Assembly: GCF_002078175.1 (NCBI RefSeq)
Contig: NZ_MWFK01000005.1
Coordinates: forward strand, 1 to 64,000
Direction of reading: 5' to 3'
Source: Streptomyces sp. M41(2017)
GTDB lineage: Bacteria > Actinomycetota > Actinomycetes > Streptomycetales > Streptomycetaceae
Length of the DNA: 64,000 nt
Shown here: positions 28,681 through 37,303 of the stretch, in pieces
Numbering within the stretch: position 1 is the first letter of the stretch
How the letters are laid out: every line of letters starts with the position of its first letter
Notes under the pieces: generated by a model
What the model was told of the DNA's origin: nothing
The model's database searches: none
The model's input: only the letters and a program-made list of their open reading frames with translations
Position numbers and translations under genes: made by a program

Positions 28681-28743
28681 GACGAATCGGCCCTCCAGGG
28701 GCTGTGGAAATGAGAAAGGCCGCCACCAGGGCGACCTCGTTGA

Positions 28744-29517
28744 TCAGAAAGAACCGGGGAGCGGGTTCGAGTCGTGCTCCGTCAGCGCCCGCCGAAAGCG
28801 GGCCAGTTGACTCCCCGAATGGCCAGCGGCGTACTCCTCGTACAACCGCGCCCACTCGGAGGCCTGGGGGGAGGGCTCGAACTTCTGCCCTCGAAAGACC
28901 GGGATGACGCCGCAGTGGCAGCCGTCATGCGCCCGGAAGCCAGCCGTGTCCTGCGCATACACCGAACCGCGGGCAGCCAGCAGCTTGCAGAACGCGCACG
29001 CGCCGAGCGCCGCAGACCGTGCCCACGCTGTCGCCTGCGCGTCCCGACGCACCGCGCCCAGAACCGTCGCCCGCCCGGTATCCGCAACCAGCTTCTGCGC
29101 GACGGCCTCCGCCTTCTTCTCAGCCTGGCCGAGACGTACCTCGACCGGCTGAAGCTGCGCTCCGGTTGCCGCGTCCGGGTCGCGGTCCCAGACGTCCTTG
29201 GCGGCCCACCGTAGGCTCACCTCGGTCTGCTCCGGTGTCGGCGGGTCTGCGACCGGCACGGTGAACGTGCCGGCGACTCTTGCCGCCTCCCGTTGGGCGT
29301 CGTAAAACTCGGCGCCCAACGCCGCTGATGTCTGCGCGTACTGGTCGACCACGGCCTGCATGGCCGTGAACCAGTCCGGCATCGATGCCCGCAGCCGGGC
29401 GGGAAGGATCAGCCGTCGCAGGCCTCGGACATCGCGCACCAGCAGACGGGTCAGGCCGAGCTGCGCGGCCCGGTACCGGTCGGCGTCCCGGCCCCCGTCA
29501 GAGACCGCCGTCGCCAC
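28744..29517 (-). CDS. MuF-like minor head protein
   Basis: The 257-residue protein has a helical first part (YRAAQLGLTRLLVRDVRGLR) and a MuF-type C-terminal segment: ALGACAFCKLLAARGSVYAQ then AHDGCHCGVIPVFRG, with the Cys-x2-Cys and His/Cys-x-Cys pattern of that domain. MuF-like proteins are a few copies per head, associated with the portal. It follows the portal gene, overlapping it by 20 bases. Confidence 0.85.
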   Translation of the reverse strand: MATAVSDGGRDADRYRAAQLGLTRLLVRDVRGLRRLILPARLRASMPDWFTAMQAVVDQYAQTSAALGAEFYDAQREAARVAGTFTVPVADPPTPEQTEVSLRWAAKDVWDRDPDAATGAQLQPVEVRLGQAEKKAEAVAQKLVADTGRATVLGAVRRDAQATAWARSAALGACAFCKLLAARGSVYAQDTAGFRAHDGCHCGVIPVFRGQKFEPSPQASEWARLYEEYAAGHSGSQLARFRRALTEHDSNPLPGSF

Positions 29518-30961
29518 CAGACACCTCCGCAGCCGTCGGCAAGCCGACCGCAGGCCGCTCGTTCACCGCGGCCAGCCGATCCAGCAGGCCGCCACCGGTA
29601 GCTGCCGCCGACGAGCGACGGCGGTCCACGGCAATCCGCTGCCGCTGACCCTCGGTGAACCCGGCCATCTCCAACGTGACGTCGGAGTCCGCCGGCAGGA
29701 CACCTGCCTGGACCAGCTTGACGGTCGCGTCGACTTGCGCGGCCACCGTCGGGGTCGCCGGGTTCCGCCACACCGTTTCGATGCGGCGCGTGCTGTCCGG
29801 CGGCTCACCGTCACGAACCCAAAGGGCCAGCCGCATCGCCTGCTGCCATCCCGCACCGAACCGCCGGATCCGGCGCTCCGCCTTCTTCACCTGCCGGTTA
29901 TCCGCGAACCGAATCGCGTCCGCTGACGCTGGATTGTCACTGCTGTAGCCCAGTACGTGCGGCGCCACCGACATCTGCGACGCCATAATCCTGGCATACA
30001 GGTCGATGAACTTCGTCATGCCCGACGGATCATGAGCAGCGAACTGACCCACGGTCGGAATGGCGCCGTCCTCGTCCCGCTCCAACGCCAGCACCCGGCC
30101 GATGTACGTCTCCCAGGCGGACTTGGCGTTGCCCTCCGCGTCCTGGAACGCCGACTCCGACGCACCCAGGATGTAGCGCTGCGGCGCCCCGTAGAACTCG
30201 GCGGCAACCTCCATGCCCATCAGCCGGCGGCACGCCGCATCCGTGATCGACATGACCTCCGGGGTGATCTCCGACTTGCCGACCCGGTCCGCGGTCCGCT
30301 GCCGATTCGCCAACCGAACCACCGGCACGACCCCCAGGCCGTGCATGTCCCGATCGACAACCTCCCAGCCACCCGACGGCGACGGCACAGCCATCACCGT
30401 CTGGTCCGGCAGATACAGGACCAGCATCCGCTCCTCGGGGCCCGACTCGACGAACGAGTCAGCGGCGCACTCGCGGAGCGCGGCCGTGCCCATCCGCAGG
30501 CGGGCATCCCACATCAGCGTCATGTCCAGCGGCGACTCAGCCGAGATCAAGGGCGGACAGTCGTCCCCACAGTCCCCCGCTCCGACCGCCAGATACTCGC
30601 GGCCGTACACCAGCGCATCCAGGTGCGCGAGGCTCGACTCGTCGAACAAGTCGTTCGCCTCGGCGATCTCCGTCAGCTCCGAAGCGTCAGCACCATCGGC
30701 CCAGCGGAACGCCTCCAAGTCGAGGCGCTCCTCCAGCGATTCGACACCGACCCGCGGCCAGCCGATCACCGTGTGCAAGCCACGGAGCTGCGGAGGGATA
30801 GAGATACCGAGGTCGCGGACCAGCTGCTCGCCGTTGAAGTAGGCGTCGCGCAACTTGAGTTCCCACCGGTCCCGCAGCATGTCCGCGCGAAGCACGTTGA
30901 TCAGCGCGAGCTCGTCATCCGACAACGTCAGCAGCGGCAGGTCAGGAATCGAGACGGTCAC
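29498..30961 (-). CDS. Portal protein, SPP1-like
   Basis: The 487-residue protein shows the portal core: LRDAYFNGEQLVRDLGISIP, the wing region GREYLAVGAGDCGDDCPPLI, VVPVVRLANRQRTADRVGKS, then SEITPEVMSITDAACRRLMG and the clip/stem FYGAPQRYILGASESAFQDA, with LGYSSDNPASADAIRFADNR near the end. A dodecamer of it forms the DNA entry gate. The GTG at 30961 overlaps the large terminase stop (GTGA). Confidence 0.92.
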   Translation of the reverse strand: MTVSIPDLPLLTLSDDELALINVLRADMLRDRWELKLRDAYFNGEQLVRDLGISIPPQLRGLHTVIGWPRVGVESLEERLDLEAFRWADGADASELTEIAEANDLFDESSLAHLDALVYGREYLAVGAGDCGDDCPPLISAESPLDMTLMWDARLRMGTAALRECAADSFVESGPEERMLVLYLPDQTVMAVPSPSGGWEVVDRDMHGLGVVPVVRLANRQRTADRVGKSEITPEVMSITDAACRRLMGMEVAAEFYGAPQRYILGASESAFQDAEGNAKSAWETYIGRVLALERDEDGAIPTVGQFAAHDPSGMTKFIDLYARIMASQMSVAPHVLGYSSDNPASADAIRFADNRQVKKAERRIRRFGAGWQQAMRLALWVRDGEPPDSTRRIETVWRNPATPTVAAQVDATVKLVQAGVLPADSDVTLEMAGFTEGQRQRIAVDRRRSSAAATGGGLLDRLAAVNERPAVGLPTAAEVSGGDGGL

Positions 30962-32589
30962 CGCAACACCACCACCCGTCCCGACTTGCCGGTCTTCTTC
31001 TTGCCGAGCCCCTTGGCCATGGCGTCTACTCGGGCTTGCCATGCGAGGACAGCAGCAATGGCGGCGTCGATCTTCTTCGGACTGTCGGGGTGCTCTTTCA
31101 TGATCTGGATACCGCTGCGCGACTCCCGCCGGCGAGAGTTCAGGATGTGCCTCGTCAGCACGCTCGACCCGTCGTGTGAAAGCTCCCCGTCGACGACGCT
31201 CGACCGGAACTTCTCCAGCGCGCGCACGATCTGATTGGAACGACCTCCGGTCATCCACCACTCGATCGGATGCTGAGTCGACGACTTGAGCTTCAGTCGG
31301 CGCCCGTGATCCGCCTCCCACTTCGCCACATGCGACTCCCACCTGGCCGGGTCCGCATACATGCCGACGACCTTGTACTCGCGGAACGCGTCCTCGACGG
31401 CTGCCAGCACCTCGACAGTGGGGACCTGCCAGTCCTGGCCAAAAGGCCCGTCAGGCTGCTCCCAGCAGCCGAGAAGGAAGAGATGACCGTCGGACACCCG
31501 GCAGCCGACCAAGGCGGTGGCGTCCGTGACGCCGCGGTTTCGTCGCCGCGAACCGTCGAAACCAAGGACAATCTCCTCGCCGCGACCGACGACCTTGTCG
31601 GCGGCGGCTACGCCAGCCCACTCGGGCTGCGAGATCCACGAGTCGGATGCGTGAGTGATCTGATTGAGGAAGTCGGCGCGGGCCGTCTGCGGGTCTGTAC
31701 TCGGATCCCAGATCGTGGCAACGATCGTGTCCAGGTCGACGTGCCCGCCGTTACGGTCGGCCGAGTCGCCGTAGGTGTACGCCAAGCCAGCCGTAAGCGA
31801 CTGGCGGTCCGTCATGTCGGTCTCAGGCGGGGCCTCGCGATGGTCGTAGTACAGCCCGTCATCCCGAGCCCGGCCCTCCCGGATCTTGGCCCAGAACGCC
31901 GCCGACTCCTCTGCTACCGATCCCTCTCCGGGAGTGAAGGCGTTTGGGGACTCGATGGTCGTACCGCCGACCTTCGCGGCGTTGATACGCATCGTCTCCG
32001 CTAGCCGGTTGCCGCGGTTCGAACGCACCCACTCCTCGGTCTGGTCCAGCACAGCGAAGACCGGCTTGTTGCCCTTCACTGTTCGAGCCGACGACGTGAT
32101 CGGCTCGATCCTCCCCCGTGGCAGATTGACGAAAGTGTCCAGCGGCTCCAGGCCCGGATACTCGTCGATGACCGGCCCCTGCAGCATCTCCAGCAGCGGC
32201 GCCCACGTGTTCTTCGTCTGGGTCTCTGACACCGCGGCGATCTGCACCAGTGGTGTGCGCACCTCAGACCACGGCTTGCCGACAGGCTGTCCATCAGCGT
32301 CCCAGCCATCTGGGACCACCGGGCCGAGAGCCTCAACGATCGCCAGTGCTGCGAGGAAGGGGCTCTTCCCCCACCCGCGCGGGCGACTGATGACCCCTCG
32401 CCGGAAGCGTCGCTTTCCGGTACGTGGGTCGATCTCGTAGTAGCGGAGGACAAAATCCTCCTGCTCCGGATACAGCAGGAACGGCTCGTAGTCGCCTCGG
32501 TCCGGAGCTGCCAGCATCTCCGAGATCCAGTCGATGACCTCGAATCCGAGGGTCGGGACGGCTCCGGGCTCCGACGGCTTCCACGGCAT
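30958..32589 (-). CDS. terL: Terminase large subunit
   Basis: This 543-residue protein drives DNA packaging. The ATPase has Walker A RPRGWGKS at 69-76 and Walker B VFAVLDQTEEW at 177-187; the RNase H-like nuclease has acidic residues in EIVLGFDGSRRR and a terminal aspartate helix (KKIDAAIAAVLAWQARVDAM). The ATG at 32589 fits the family start (MPWKPSEPGAVPTLGF), while upstream residues are low complexity. The small subunit gene ends one base before this gene region begins on the same strand. Confidence 0.94.
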   Translation of the reverse strand: MPWKPSEPGAVPTLGFEVIDWISEMLAAPDRGDYEPFLLYPEQEDFVLRYYEIDPRTGKRRFRRGVISRPRGWGKSPFLAALAIVEALGPVVPDGWDADGQPVGKPWSEVRTPLVQIAAVSETQTKNTWAPLLEMLQGPVIDEYPGLEPLDTFVNLPRGRIEPITSSARTVKGNKPVFAVLDQTEEWVRSNRGNRLAETMRINAAKVGGTTIESPNAFTPGEGSVAEESAAFWAKIREGRARDDGLYYDHREAPPETDMTDRQSLTAGLAYTYGDSADRNGGHVDLDTIVATIWDPSTDPQTARADFLNQITHASDSWISQPEWAGVAAADKVVGRGEEIVLGFDGSRRRNRGVTDATALVGCRVSDGHLFLLGCWEQPDGPFGQDWQVPTVEVLAAVEDAFREYKVVGMYADPARWESHVAKWEADHGRRLKLKSSTQHPIEWWMTGGRSNQIVRALEKFRSSVVDGELSHDGSSVLTRHILNSRRRESRSGIQIMKEHPDSPKKIDAAIAAVLAWQARVDAMAKGLGKKKTGKSGRVVVLR

Positions 32590-32590
32590 G

Positions 32591-33070
32591 TCAGCTCCCC
32601 GTCGACTCCTCCGGTGGCGGAAGCGCACGAAGAACACCGCGGCGCTCCCTAGCCGACCGGCCACCCTCGGGCCTCTTGCTATCGGCTTCGTCGGCCTGCG
32701 CGAACTGCATCCGCAGTCGCGCCCTGTCCTCCGGAGTCGCGCCGAACTTCGCCACCCGCAGTCGCAGCTCCCCGGCCGCCGACATCTCCCCCGACCACAG
32801 CCGGGCATGCACGACAGCCGTGTCCAGGAGGAAGTCCCAGTCGGTCGACGAGAAGTGCTCCGCCTGGGGCGACGCCTTCCACATCTCCCACCAGTCCAGC
32901 GTCCTCGCCGGCCACGCGTACTCGACCAGATCGCCGTCCTTCATCACCGACAGGGTCGGGAGTTCGGGCGGCTCGGCCTGCTCGAAGCGCAGGATCGTCT
33001 GAGCGTGCGGGTCCTTGCTATGCCCAGCTCGCCGCCTCGGGTCCTTCGGCGCGGGTCCGCGGCCAGCCAT
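32591..33070 (-). CDS. Terminase small subunit-like protein
   Basis: The 159-residue protein starts MAGRGPAPKDPRRRAGHSKD, an opening I know from actinophage small terminase genes, followed by a Trp-rich middle (TLDWWEMWKASPQAEHFSST) and a helical end (GELRLRVAKFGATPEDRARL). It should recognise the packaging site and hand the DNA to the large subunit. The ATG at 33070 is preferred to the upstream one. The non-coding repeat region lies immediately upstream. Confidence 0.85.
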   Translation of the reverse strand: MAGRGPAPKDPRRRAGHSKDPHAQTILRFEQAEPPELPTLSVMKDGDLVEYAWPARTLDWWEMWKASPQAEHFSSTDWDFLLDTAVVHARLWSGEMSAAGELRLRVAKFGATPEDRARLRMQFAQADEADSKRPEGGRSARERRGVLRALPPPEESTGS

Positions 33071-33426
33071 GAGGCTCACCTCCGCCCGTCTGATCTCAAG
33101 ATCCAAATTCCCCAGACCCAGGGCCGACCTCAGCGCGTATACGGCCCCGATCCCTGAAGATCGCGGGGAGGGGGCATGCCCCCGGGTGGATCATGGTGGA
33201 GCCGGCCGATCAGGATCCCTAGTTCGATCATGGAATTTCAGGCCTTGCCGATCTTGCTCATCTCGATCATGTTCGTGTGTTCGAACTCGCTTCGTTCGAC
33301 TGATCGTTCGATCGAGCCTTCGCTCACTCGACCTTGATCCCGAACGTGCGATCGAGTCATGCCTCACCGCGACCACGACCTCAGGCCTGCCCGACCACGA
33401 CCCCTAGGCCGGCGCCGCCCTGCCCC
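33071..33426. other. Repeat-rich non-coding region before the terminase genes
   Basis: This 356-base gap holds three copies of GATCATG (33189-33195, 33226-33232, 33265-33271) spaced 37 and 39 bases apart, two copies of CGATCGAG (33309-33316, 33349-33356), and several TTCGA/TCGAA half-palindromes between. It is less GC-rich than its surroundings. Its place next to the small terminase gene fits a packaging (cos or pac) site; a promoter/operator for the head operon or a replication origin are alternatives. Confidence 0.5.
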
Positions 33427-34629
33427 TCACCCGTACCGGTAGGCGGTGACGTCGAGGGTCTGGCCTGCCGCGACGAGGAGCCCTGCGGTGACGGTGACCG
33501 TGAGGCCGGCTGCCGTCTGGGTCCCTGCCTTAACGGTTGCTGTGGCCTTGCCGATCAGCCCTGAAGTCTGCGCGATGTCCACGCTGTACGTGCTGCTCGG
33601 CATGGGCATGGACCACGTGATGACCTGGTCGTAGCTGGCACCGAGCGCGATGAGAGGCAGCGTCGGAACGGCTCGCCTGATCGCAACGGTCTTGGCCTTG
33701 AGCGCTGCGACGTCTGTCTCCAGTGCTGTTGCCCTGCTGGCAACGGCTGCTGCTGCAGTGTTCGCCTGGTCGGCTTTGGTGCCGGCGGTTGAGGCTGCCG
33801 CCTGTGCTGCGGTTGCTGCGGCTTGGGCTGTCCCCGCTGCCGTGGCCGCACTGTCGGCCGTGGTCTTGGCGCTGGCAGCCGTGGTGTTGGCTGCGGTGGC
33901 TTTCGTGGCGGCGTCTTGTGCCGTGGTCTGCGCCGAGGTGGCCGCGTTCTGTGCAGAGCTCGCCGCGTTCTTCGCGGTGGCGGCGTCCGAAGTGGCTTGT
34001 CCGGCGGCCGTCTTGGCCGCCGCTGCGTCCTTGCTTGCCAAGTTGGCGGTCGACTGGGCGGTATCCGCCGCAGTCTTGGCGTCCCGCGCGTCGGTCTGGG
34101 CCGTGCTCGCTGTGGCCTTCGCCTGACTGGCGTCGGCCTTGGCGGCCGTGCTCGCGGTCTGCGCTTGGTCGGACTGCGCGAGGGCCTGTGCGGATGCGTT
34201 GCTCGCCGCGGTCGCCGTGGTGCTGGCCTGCTGGGCAAGGACTGTCGAATCCTGGGCGACACCGATTGCGGTGCTGGCCTTGTCGTAGGCGCCCTGGGCC
34301 TGGACACCTGCGGAGTCCGCGTCGGCTTGTGCTTCAGCGATGAGCGGCCGGAGGGCCGCGGTCGCCTCCTCGGCTTGGTCGATGAGGCCTTGGAGGCGGG
34401 CGTGTTCGATGCCGGCGTTCTGCTGGATGGGGGCGAGTTGGGCTGCGATGTCGCCGAGGGTGGCCATGCGCGTGGCTATCTCTGCGGCGAGCGCGTCCTG
34501 ATCGGCCTTCTGTGCGGCGAGCCGCTCCGCGACCTCGGCGTTGTCGGCGAGTGCCGCGTTGGCGACGGTATCGACCATCGCTTTGGTGGCGGCGTCGGGC
34601 ACCTTGGGGCTGTAGCTGGTGCGCCTCAT
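33427..34629 (-). CDS. Ala-rich coiled-coil fibre protein
   Basis: The 400-residue protein has a folded start (SYSPKVPDAATKAMVDTVAN), then about 220 residues of Ala/Thr/Lys/Ser heptad-like sequence (ASQAKATASTAQTDARDAKT and relatives), which should be a long coiled-coil rod, and a beta-rich head (ITWSMPMPSSTYSVDIAQTS, then AGLTVTVTAGLLVAAGQTLD). It is likely a virion fibre. Its ATG overlaps the stop of the gene upstream (ATGA at 34626-34629). Confidence 0.75.
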   Translation of the reverse strand: MRRTSYSPKVPDAATKAMVDTVANAALADNAEVAERLAAQKADQDALAAEIATRMATLGDIAAQLAPIQQNAGIEHARLQGLIDQAEEATAALRPLIAEAQADADSAGVQAQGAYDKASTAIGVAQDSTVLAQQASTTATAASNASAQALAQSDQAQTASTAAKADASQAKATASTAQTDARDAKTAADTAQSTANLASKDAAAAKTAAGQATSDAATAKNAASSAQNAATSAQTTAQDAATKATAANTTAASAKTTADSAATAAGTAQAAATAAQAAASTAGTKADQANTAAAAVASRATALETDVAALKAKTVAIRRAVPTLPLIALGASYDQVITWSMPMPSSTYSVDIAQTSGLIGKATATVKAGTQTAAGLTVTVTAGLLVAAGQTLDVTAYRYG

Positions 34630-34925
34630 GCCCGGGTCACCGACACCTTCGGCGTCCCGGCCGAGATCAGTTTGACGACGGTCGGGCCTGCGGTGGGCGG
34701 CTCGACTTGCGCGGAGCTGATGGCGGCGGGGAGGACGCGGGAGGCGCGGCCTTCGACGGCGGGGTCGCTGCCGTCGACGGTGAAGTAGATGGGCGCGGCG
34801 CCGTCGTGGGAGAGGACTTCGATCTCGTCGACGTCGTCGGGGAAGTGGATGGTGGTGACGGTGCCGGCGTCGAGGGTGACGCCGTGAACGCCCCACTCGT
34901 CGGCTTGGACGGTGTAGCTAGCCAC
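34626..34925 (-). CDS. Small beta-rich fibre-associated protein
   Basis: The 99-residue protein (SYTVQADEWGVHGVTLDAGT, then EIEVLSHDGAAPIYFTVDGS and SRVLPAAISSAQVEPPTAGP) is a single beta sandwich by composition. It is coupled to the coiled-coil fibre gene, so it may be a fibre base, decoration or connector protein. Many actinophages have a similar gene before the fibre. Role inferred. Confidence 0.65.
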   Translation of the reverse strand: MASYTVQADEWGVHGVTLDAGTVTTIHFPDDVDEIEVLSHDGAAPIYFTVDGSDPAVEGRASRVLPAAISSAQVEPPTAGPTVVKLISAGTPKVSVTRA

Positions 34926-35169
34926 GGCGTCCTCCGCGCATTGCCTTGGCGTGGGCGCTGGTGGTCATGCCGGTGGCGGCCATGTGCCGGAGCTGGCAGT
35001 AGCCCTTGGCGCGGGCGCCCATGTACTTGGAGAGCAGACGGTTACAGCGGGACCAGTCTCCGGGTGTGCCCCAGCGGATCTTGGCTGCGCCTTCGCCGCG
35101 GGTCCAGTAGTTGCGGAGGGTTTGGGCGTTGCCGCGGTTCTTGCGGCTTCCTCGACCCTTGCTGGCCAC
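34918..35169 (-). CDS. Basic 83-residue hypothetical protein
   Basis: A strongly basic protein: MASKGRGSRKNRGNAQTLRN, then WSRCNRLLSKYMGARAKGYC and a His/Arg-rich end. It may bind nucleic acid or be a small head protein. Overlaps the fibre-associated gene by 8 bases. Related small proteins with CNRLLSKYM-like segments seem common in Streptomyces phages; no function is known to me. Confidence 0.65.
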   Translation of the reverse strand: MASKGRGSRKNRGNAQTLRNYWTRGEGAAKIRWGTPGDWSRCNRLLSKYMGARAKGYCQLRHMAATGMTTSAHAKAMRGGRRG

Positions 35170-35175
35170 AGATCA

Positions 35176-35394
35176 TCACTCCTTCTGCGGCGCGGGCTCC
35201 TGGTGTGCGGGTTCCTGTTCTTCGTCTACCCGTTGGATCTGGGCGCCCAGTCCTGCGGGGATGGCGAGGCAGATGCCGTCGGTGTCTTTGAAGACGGCCC
35301 ATCCGTCGGTGATGACGAGGTGGAGGTGGGGGTCTTCGATGAGGACGTCTTCGCGTTTCTGGTCGCGCGGGTGGACGATCAGGTAGGCGGGCAC
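35176..35394 (-). CDS. Small hypothetical protein
   Basis: The 72-residue protein has a beta-rich first part (MPAYLIVHPRDQKREDVLIE, then LHLVITDGWAVFKDTDGICL) and an acidic Glu/Pro tail. It overlaps the next upstream gene by 16 bases. No family is recognised. Confidence 0.6.
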   Translation of the reverse strand: MPAYLIVHPRDQKREDVLIEDPHLHLVITDGWAVFKDTDGICLAIPAGLGAQIQRVDEEQEPAHQEPAPQKE

Positions 35395-35585
35395 GCGGTC
35401 TCGCCTTCGTATTCGACCTCGATCTGGTGTGGATCGCTGGCTCGCGCGGGCAGGGTCACGGTCACCTTGGCGTTCTCGGGCAGCATGAAGCCTGCTCGTT
35501 CAGCGAGGACGCCCGCGTAGTACGCGAGCTCATCGACGTTCGGGGCCTCGTCTTCGAGGTGGAGTGAGAAGCGGATGCTGGACAT
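35379..35585 (-). CDS. Small hypothetical protein
   Basis: From the ATG at 35585 it has 68 residues (MSSIRFSLHLEDEAPNVDEL, then YAGVLAERAGFMLPENAKVT), a strand-helix-strand pattern. A longer frame upstream is a shadow of the HNH gene. Function unknown. Confidence 0.6.
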   Translation of the reverse strand: MSSIRFSLHLEDEAPNVDELAYYAGVLAERAGFMLPENAKVTVTLPARASDPHQIEVEYEGETACPPT

Positions 35586-35596
35586 GGCGCGGGTCC

Positions 35597-35884
35597 TTAG
35601 AGGAGTCCGGGGTGCTGCTCGGCCGGCCGTGTCCGTCCGGGTCGTGGGTTGGCGCGCTGGGCGTCGTTCCCTTCCCGGCTGCTCTTCTGTGCGTGGCATT
35701 CGGCGCAGACGCCTTGGAGCTGCTTGTGGTCGTCGGTCTTGGCCTTGATGTGGTCGCAGTGCGTCGAGGGCCGAACGCCGCATAGAACGCAGGTCGGATT
35801 CTTGGCCAGCGTCTCGGCGCGAAGGCGGGCCCAGTTACTGGGCAGCCGGCTCTTACGGTCCGAGTTCTTCCAGCCGCCGCTCAT
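35597..35884 (-). CDS. HNH endonuclease
   Basis: The 95-residue protein is a compact HNH nuclease: CVLCGVRPSTHCDHIKAKTD, then LQGVCAECHAQKSSREG, with two CxxC zinc pairs (residues 32/35 and 60/63), the catalytic His in CDHI, and a final His. HNH proteins next to terminase genes often help cleave the phage ends during packaging. Here it lies about 2.5 kb upstream of the small terminase gene in the same leftward operon, so a packaging role is plausible but not certain. Confidence 0.88.
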   Translation of the reverse strand: MSGGWKNSDRKSRLPSNWARLRAETLAKNPTCVLCGVRPSTHCDHIKAKTDDHKQLQGVCAECHAQKSSREGNDAQRANPRPGRTRPAEQHPGLL

Positions 35885-35886
35885 CG

Positions 35887-36087
35887 CTACTCCTCGGGGC
35901 TGCGTTCGGTGTCACTGCCGAGTGCCCAGTTGGCGAAGCCGGTGCGTTGCCCGGTGGGGCTGCTGGCGACGACAACGCCGTACAGGCGGATGGCGGCTGC
36001 TTCGGCTTCGTCGAGTGCGCTGTCGCCTTGGGCTTCGACGGTGATCTCGCGGACGCCGTCGGACAGTTTGACGGTGACGTCAGGCAT
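35887..36087 (-). CDS. Small hypothetical protein
   Basis: 66 residues, beta-alpha pattern (MPDVTVKLSDGVREITVEAQ, then ALDEAEAAAIRLYGVVVASS). It overlaps the end of the 242-residue coiled-coil gene by 8 bases, indicating coupled translation. Function unknown. Confidence 0.6.
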   Translation of the reverse strand: MPDVTVKLSDGVREITVEAQGDSALDEAEAAAIRLYGVVVASSPTGQRTGFANWALGSDTERSPEE

Positions 36088-36808
36088 CGGTCGGCTTGGC
36101 GCGGAGATTGGCCACTTCAGCTTTCAACTCGGCGAGCTGGGCTACATGGTTGTCCCTGAGGCATTCGCTTGATCGTTTCATGCCTGCGAGGGTCTGCGCC
36201 GCCATGCTGAGGCGCTTCTCTGGTGTGACCTGGTTCCATCGCGCGATGAACTGTCCGGGGGTGGGTGCGACGTCGGGACTCCAGCCGGGTTCTTCGCCTG
36301 TACGAAGCCGCTCCAGTTCCTCTGCCTGCATGTTGCGTTCCTTGCGGATTGCGGCAGCGGCGTTGCGGATGTCGTCCCAGTCGCGGAGCGGGTCCATACC
36401 GAGCGCGTCGGTGAGCTCGCGTTTCCACTTGGCGAGCCGGTCCATGTCGCGGGCGATGTCGGTGCGCTCGTTGGCGGCCTCGACGGCGCGGGCGCGCAGT
36501 TCGTCGGCCTGTGTCCAGTTGACGGGCTTGCCAGCGATGGTCATCTCGTAGCGGGCATCCCCTGGCAGGTCGCCGCGTGCCGGGTCGAGGTACGCACTGG
36601 TGTCGTTGGCGGGGATCTCGACAGTCTCGGGCGTGACGATGACAGCTCGTGCCCCGATCTGCTGGGCGATGTCCCGCCAGTAGTCGCGGTACGGCACGTC
36701 CGGTCCGATGGCGACACGCTGCGGGACAGACTCGTCGACGACGAGCACGAACGGTGCCCGCTCATCGTTGGCGCCTTCGGGGAGTTCGAGGATCTGCAGG
36801 CGGGCCAT
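36080..36808 (-). CDS. Hypothetical protein with long charged helices
   Basis: The 242-residue protein has an N-terminal alpha/beta part (FVLVVDESVPQRVAIGPDVP, GARAVIVTPETVEIPANDTS) and charged helical segments (RARAVEAANERTDIARDMDR, NAAAAIRKERNMQAEELERL), with a terminal coil (AQLAELKAEVANLRAKPTDA). Not recognised. It is tightly packed with the small genes on both sides. Confidence 0.6.
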   Translation of the reverse strand: MARLQILELPEGANDERAPFVLVVDESVPQRVAIGPDVPYRDYWRDIAQQIGARAVIVTPETVEIPANDTSAYLDPARGDLPGDARYEMTIAGKPVNWTQADELRARAVEAANERTDIARDMDRLAKWKRELTDALGMDPLRDWDDIRNAAAAIRKERNMQAEELERLRTGEEPGWSPDVAPTPGQFIARWNQVTPEKRLSMAAQTLAGMKRSSECLRDNHVAQLAELKAEVANLRAKPTDA

Positions 36809-37023
36809 CAGACGTCACCTCCGTCTACCGGAGGGAGGGCGGCGTTTTCGATGAGGTAGTTGCCAGCCTCAACGAGGAATTCACCGAGGGCTCGGTATAC
36901 GTCTTCGGCATGGAGGGTAGTGCCACGGAGCGCAACGGAGAGGGTGCCGATGCGCCCGCCGATGGGGACGGCTCCGGGCAGGCAGGTTGTGACGTCTACG
37001 GGTGCTTCGATTTCTGCAGCCAT
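36808..37023 (-). CDS. Small hypothetical protein
   Basis: A 71-residue protein (VPIGGRIGTLSVALRGTTLH, then EDVYRALGEFLVEAGNYLIE). Mixed strand-helix pattern; no motif recognised. The start abuts the previous gene end, as usual in this operon. Confidence 0.6.
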   Translation of the reverse strand: MAAEIEAPVDVTTCLPGAVPIGGRIGTLSVALRGTTLHAEDVYRALGEFLVEAGNYLIENAALPPVDGGDV

Positions 37024-37039
37024 GGCGCGGGCTCCTGGG

Positions 37040-37285
37040 TCAGAGGTCGTCTTCGGCGGCGATGACGATGCGGCGGGCGAACAGGGTCAGCGTGACCGTG
37101 ACCGCTTCGTCCTCACTGATGTCGTGCACGCGGATCTTCGTGCCAGCCGGCATTGGGATCTCCACGCCGTTGATGCGCACTGCGCTCGGCACGAGGATTG
37201 GAGCGGCGCCTTCATGCCGGTCGATGATCTCGATGTCGGCGCCGCGTCGCTGGGGCGCCTCGTCCTTGCTGGTGTCGATGGCCAT
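37040..37285 (-). CDS. Small hypothetical protein
   Basis: 81 residues: an acidic start, then beta-rich ADIEIIDRHEGAAPILVPSA, VRINGVEIPMPAGTKIRV and AVTVTLTLFARRIVIAAEDD. The repeated strands suggest a small barrel, perhaps a virion accessory protein. The phrase VRINGVEI...GTKI is typical of small actinophage proteins of unknown role. Confidence 0.6.
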   Translation of the reverse strand: MAIDTSKDEAPQRRGADIEIIDRHEGAAPILVPSAVRINGVEIPMPAGTKIRVHDISEDEAVTVTLTLFARRIVIAAEDDL

Positions 37286-37303
37286 GGCGCGGGCTCCGTG
37301 GGG

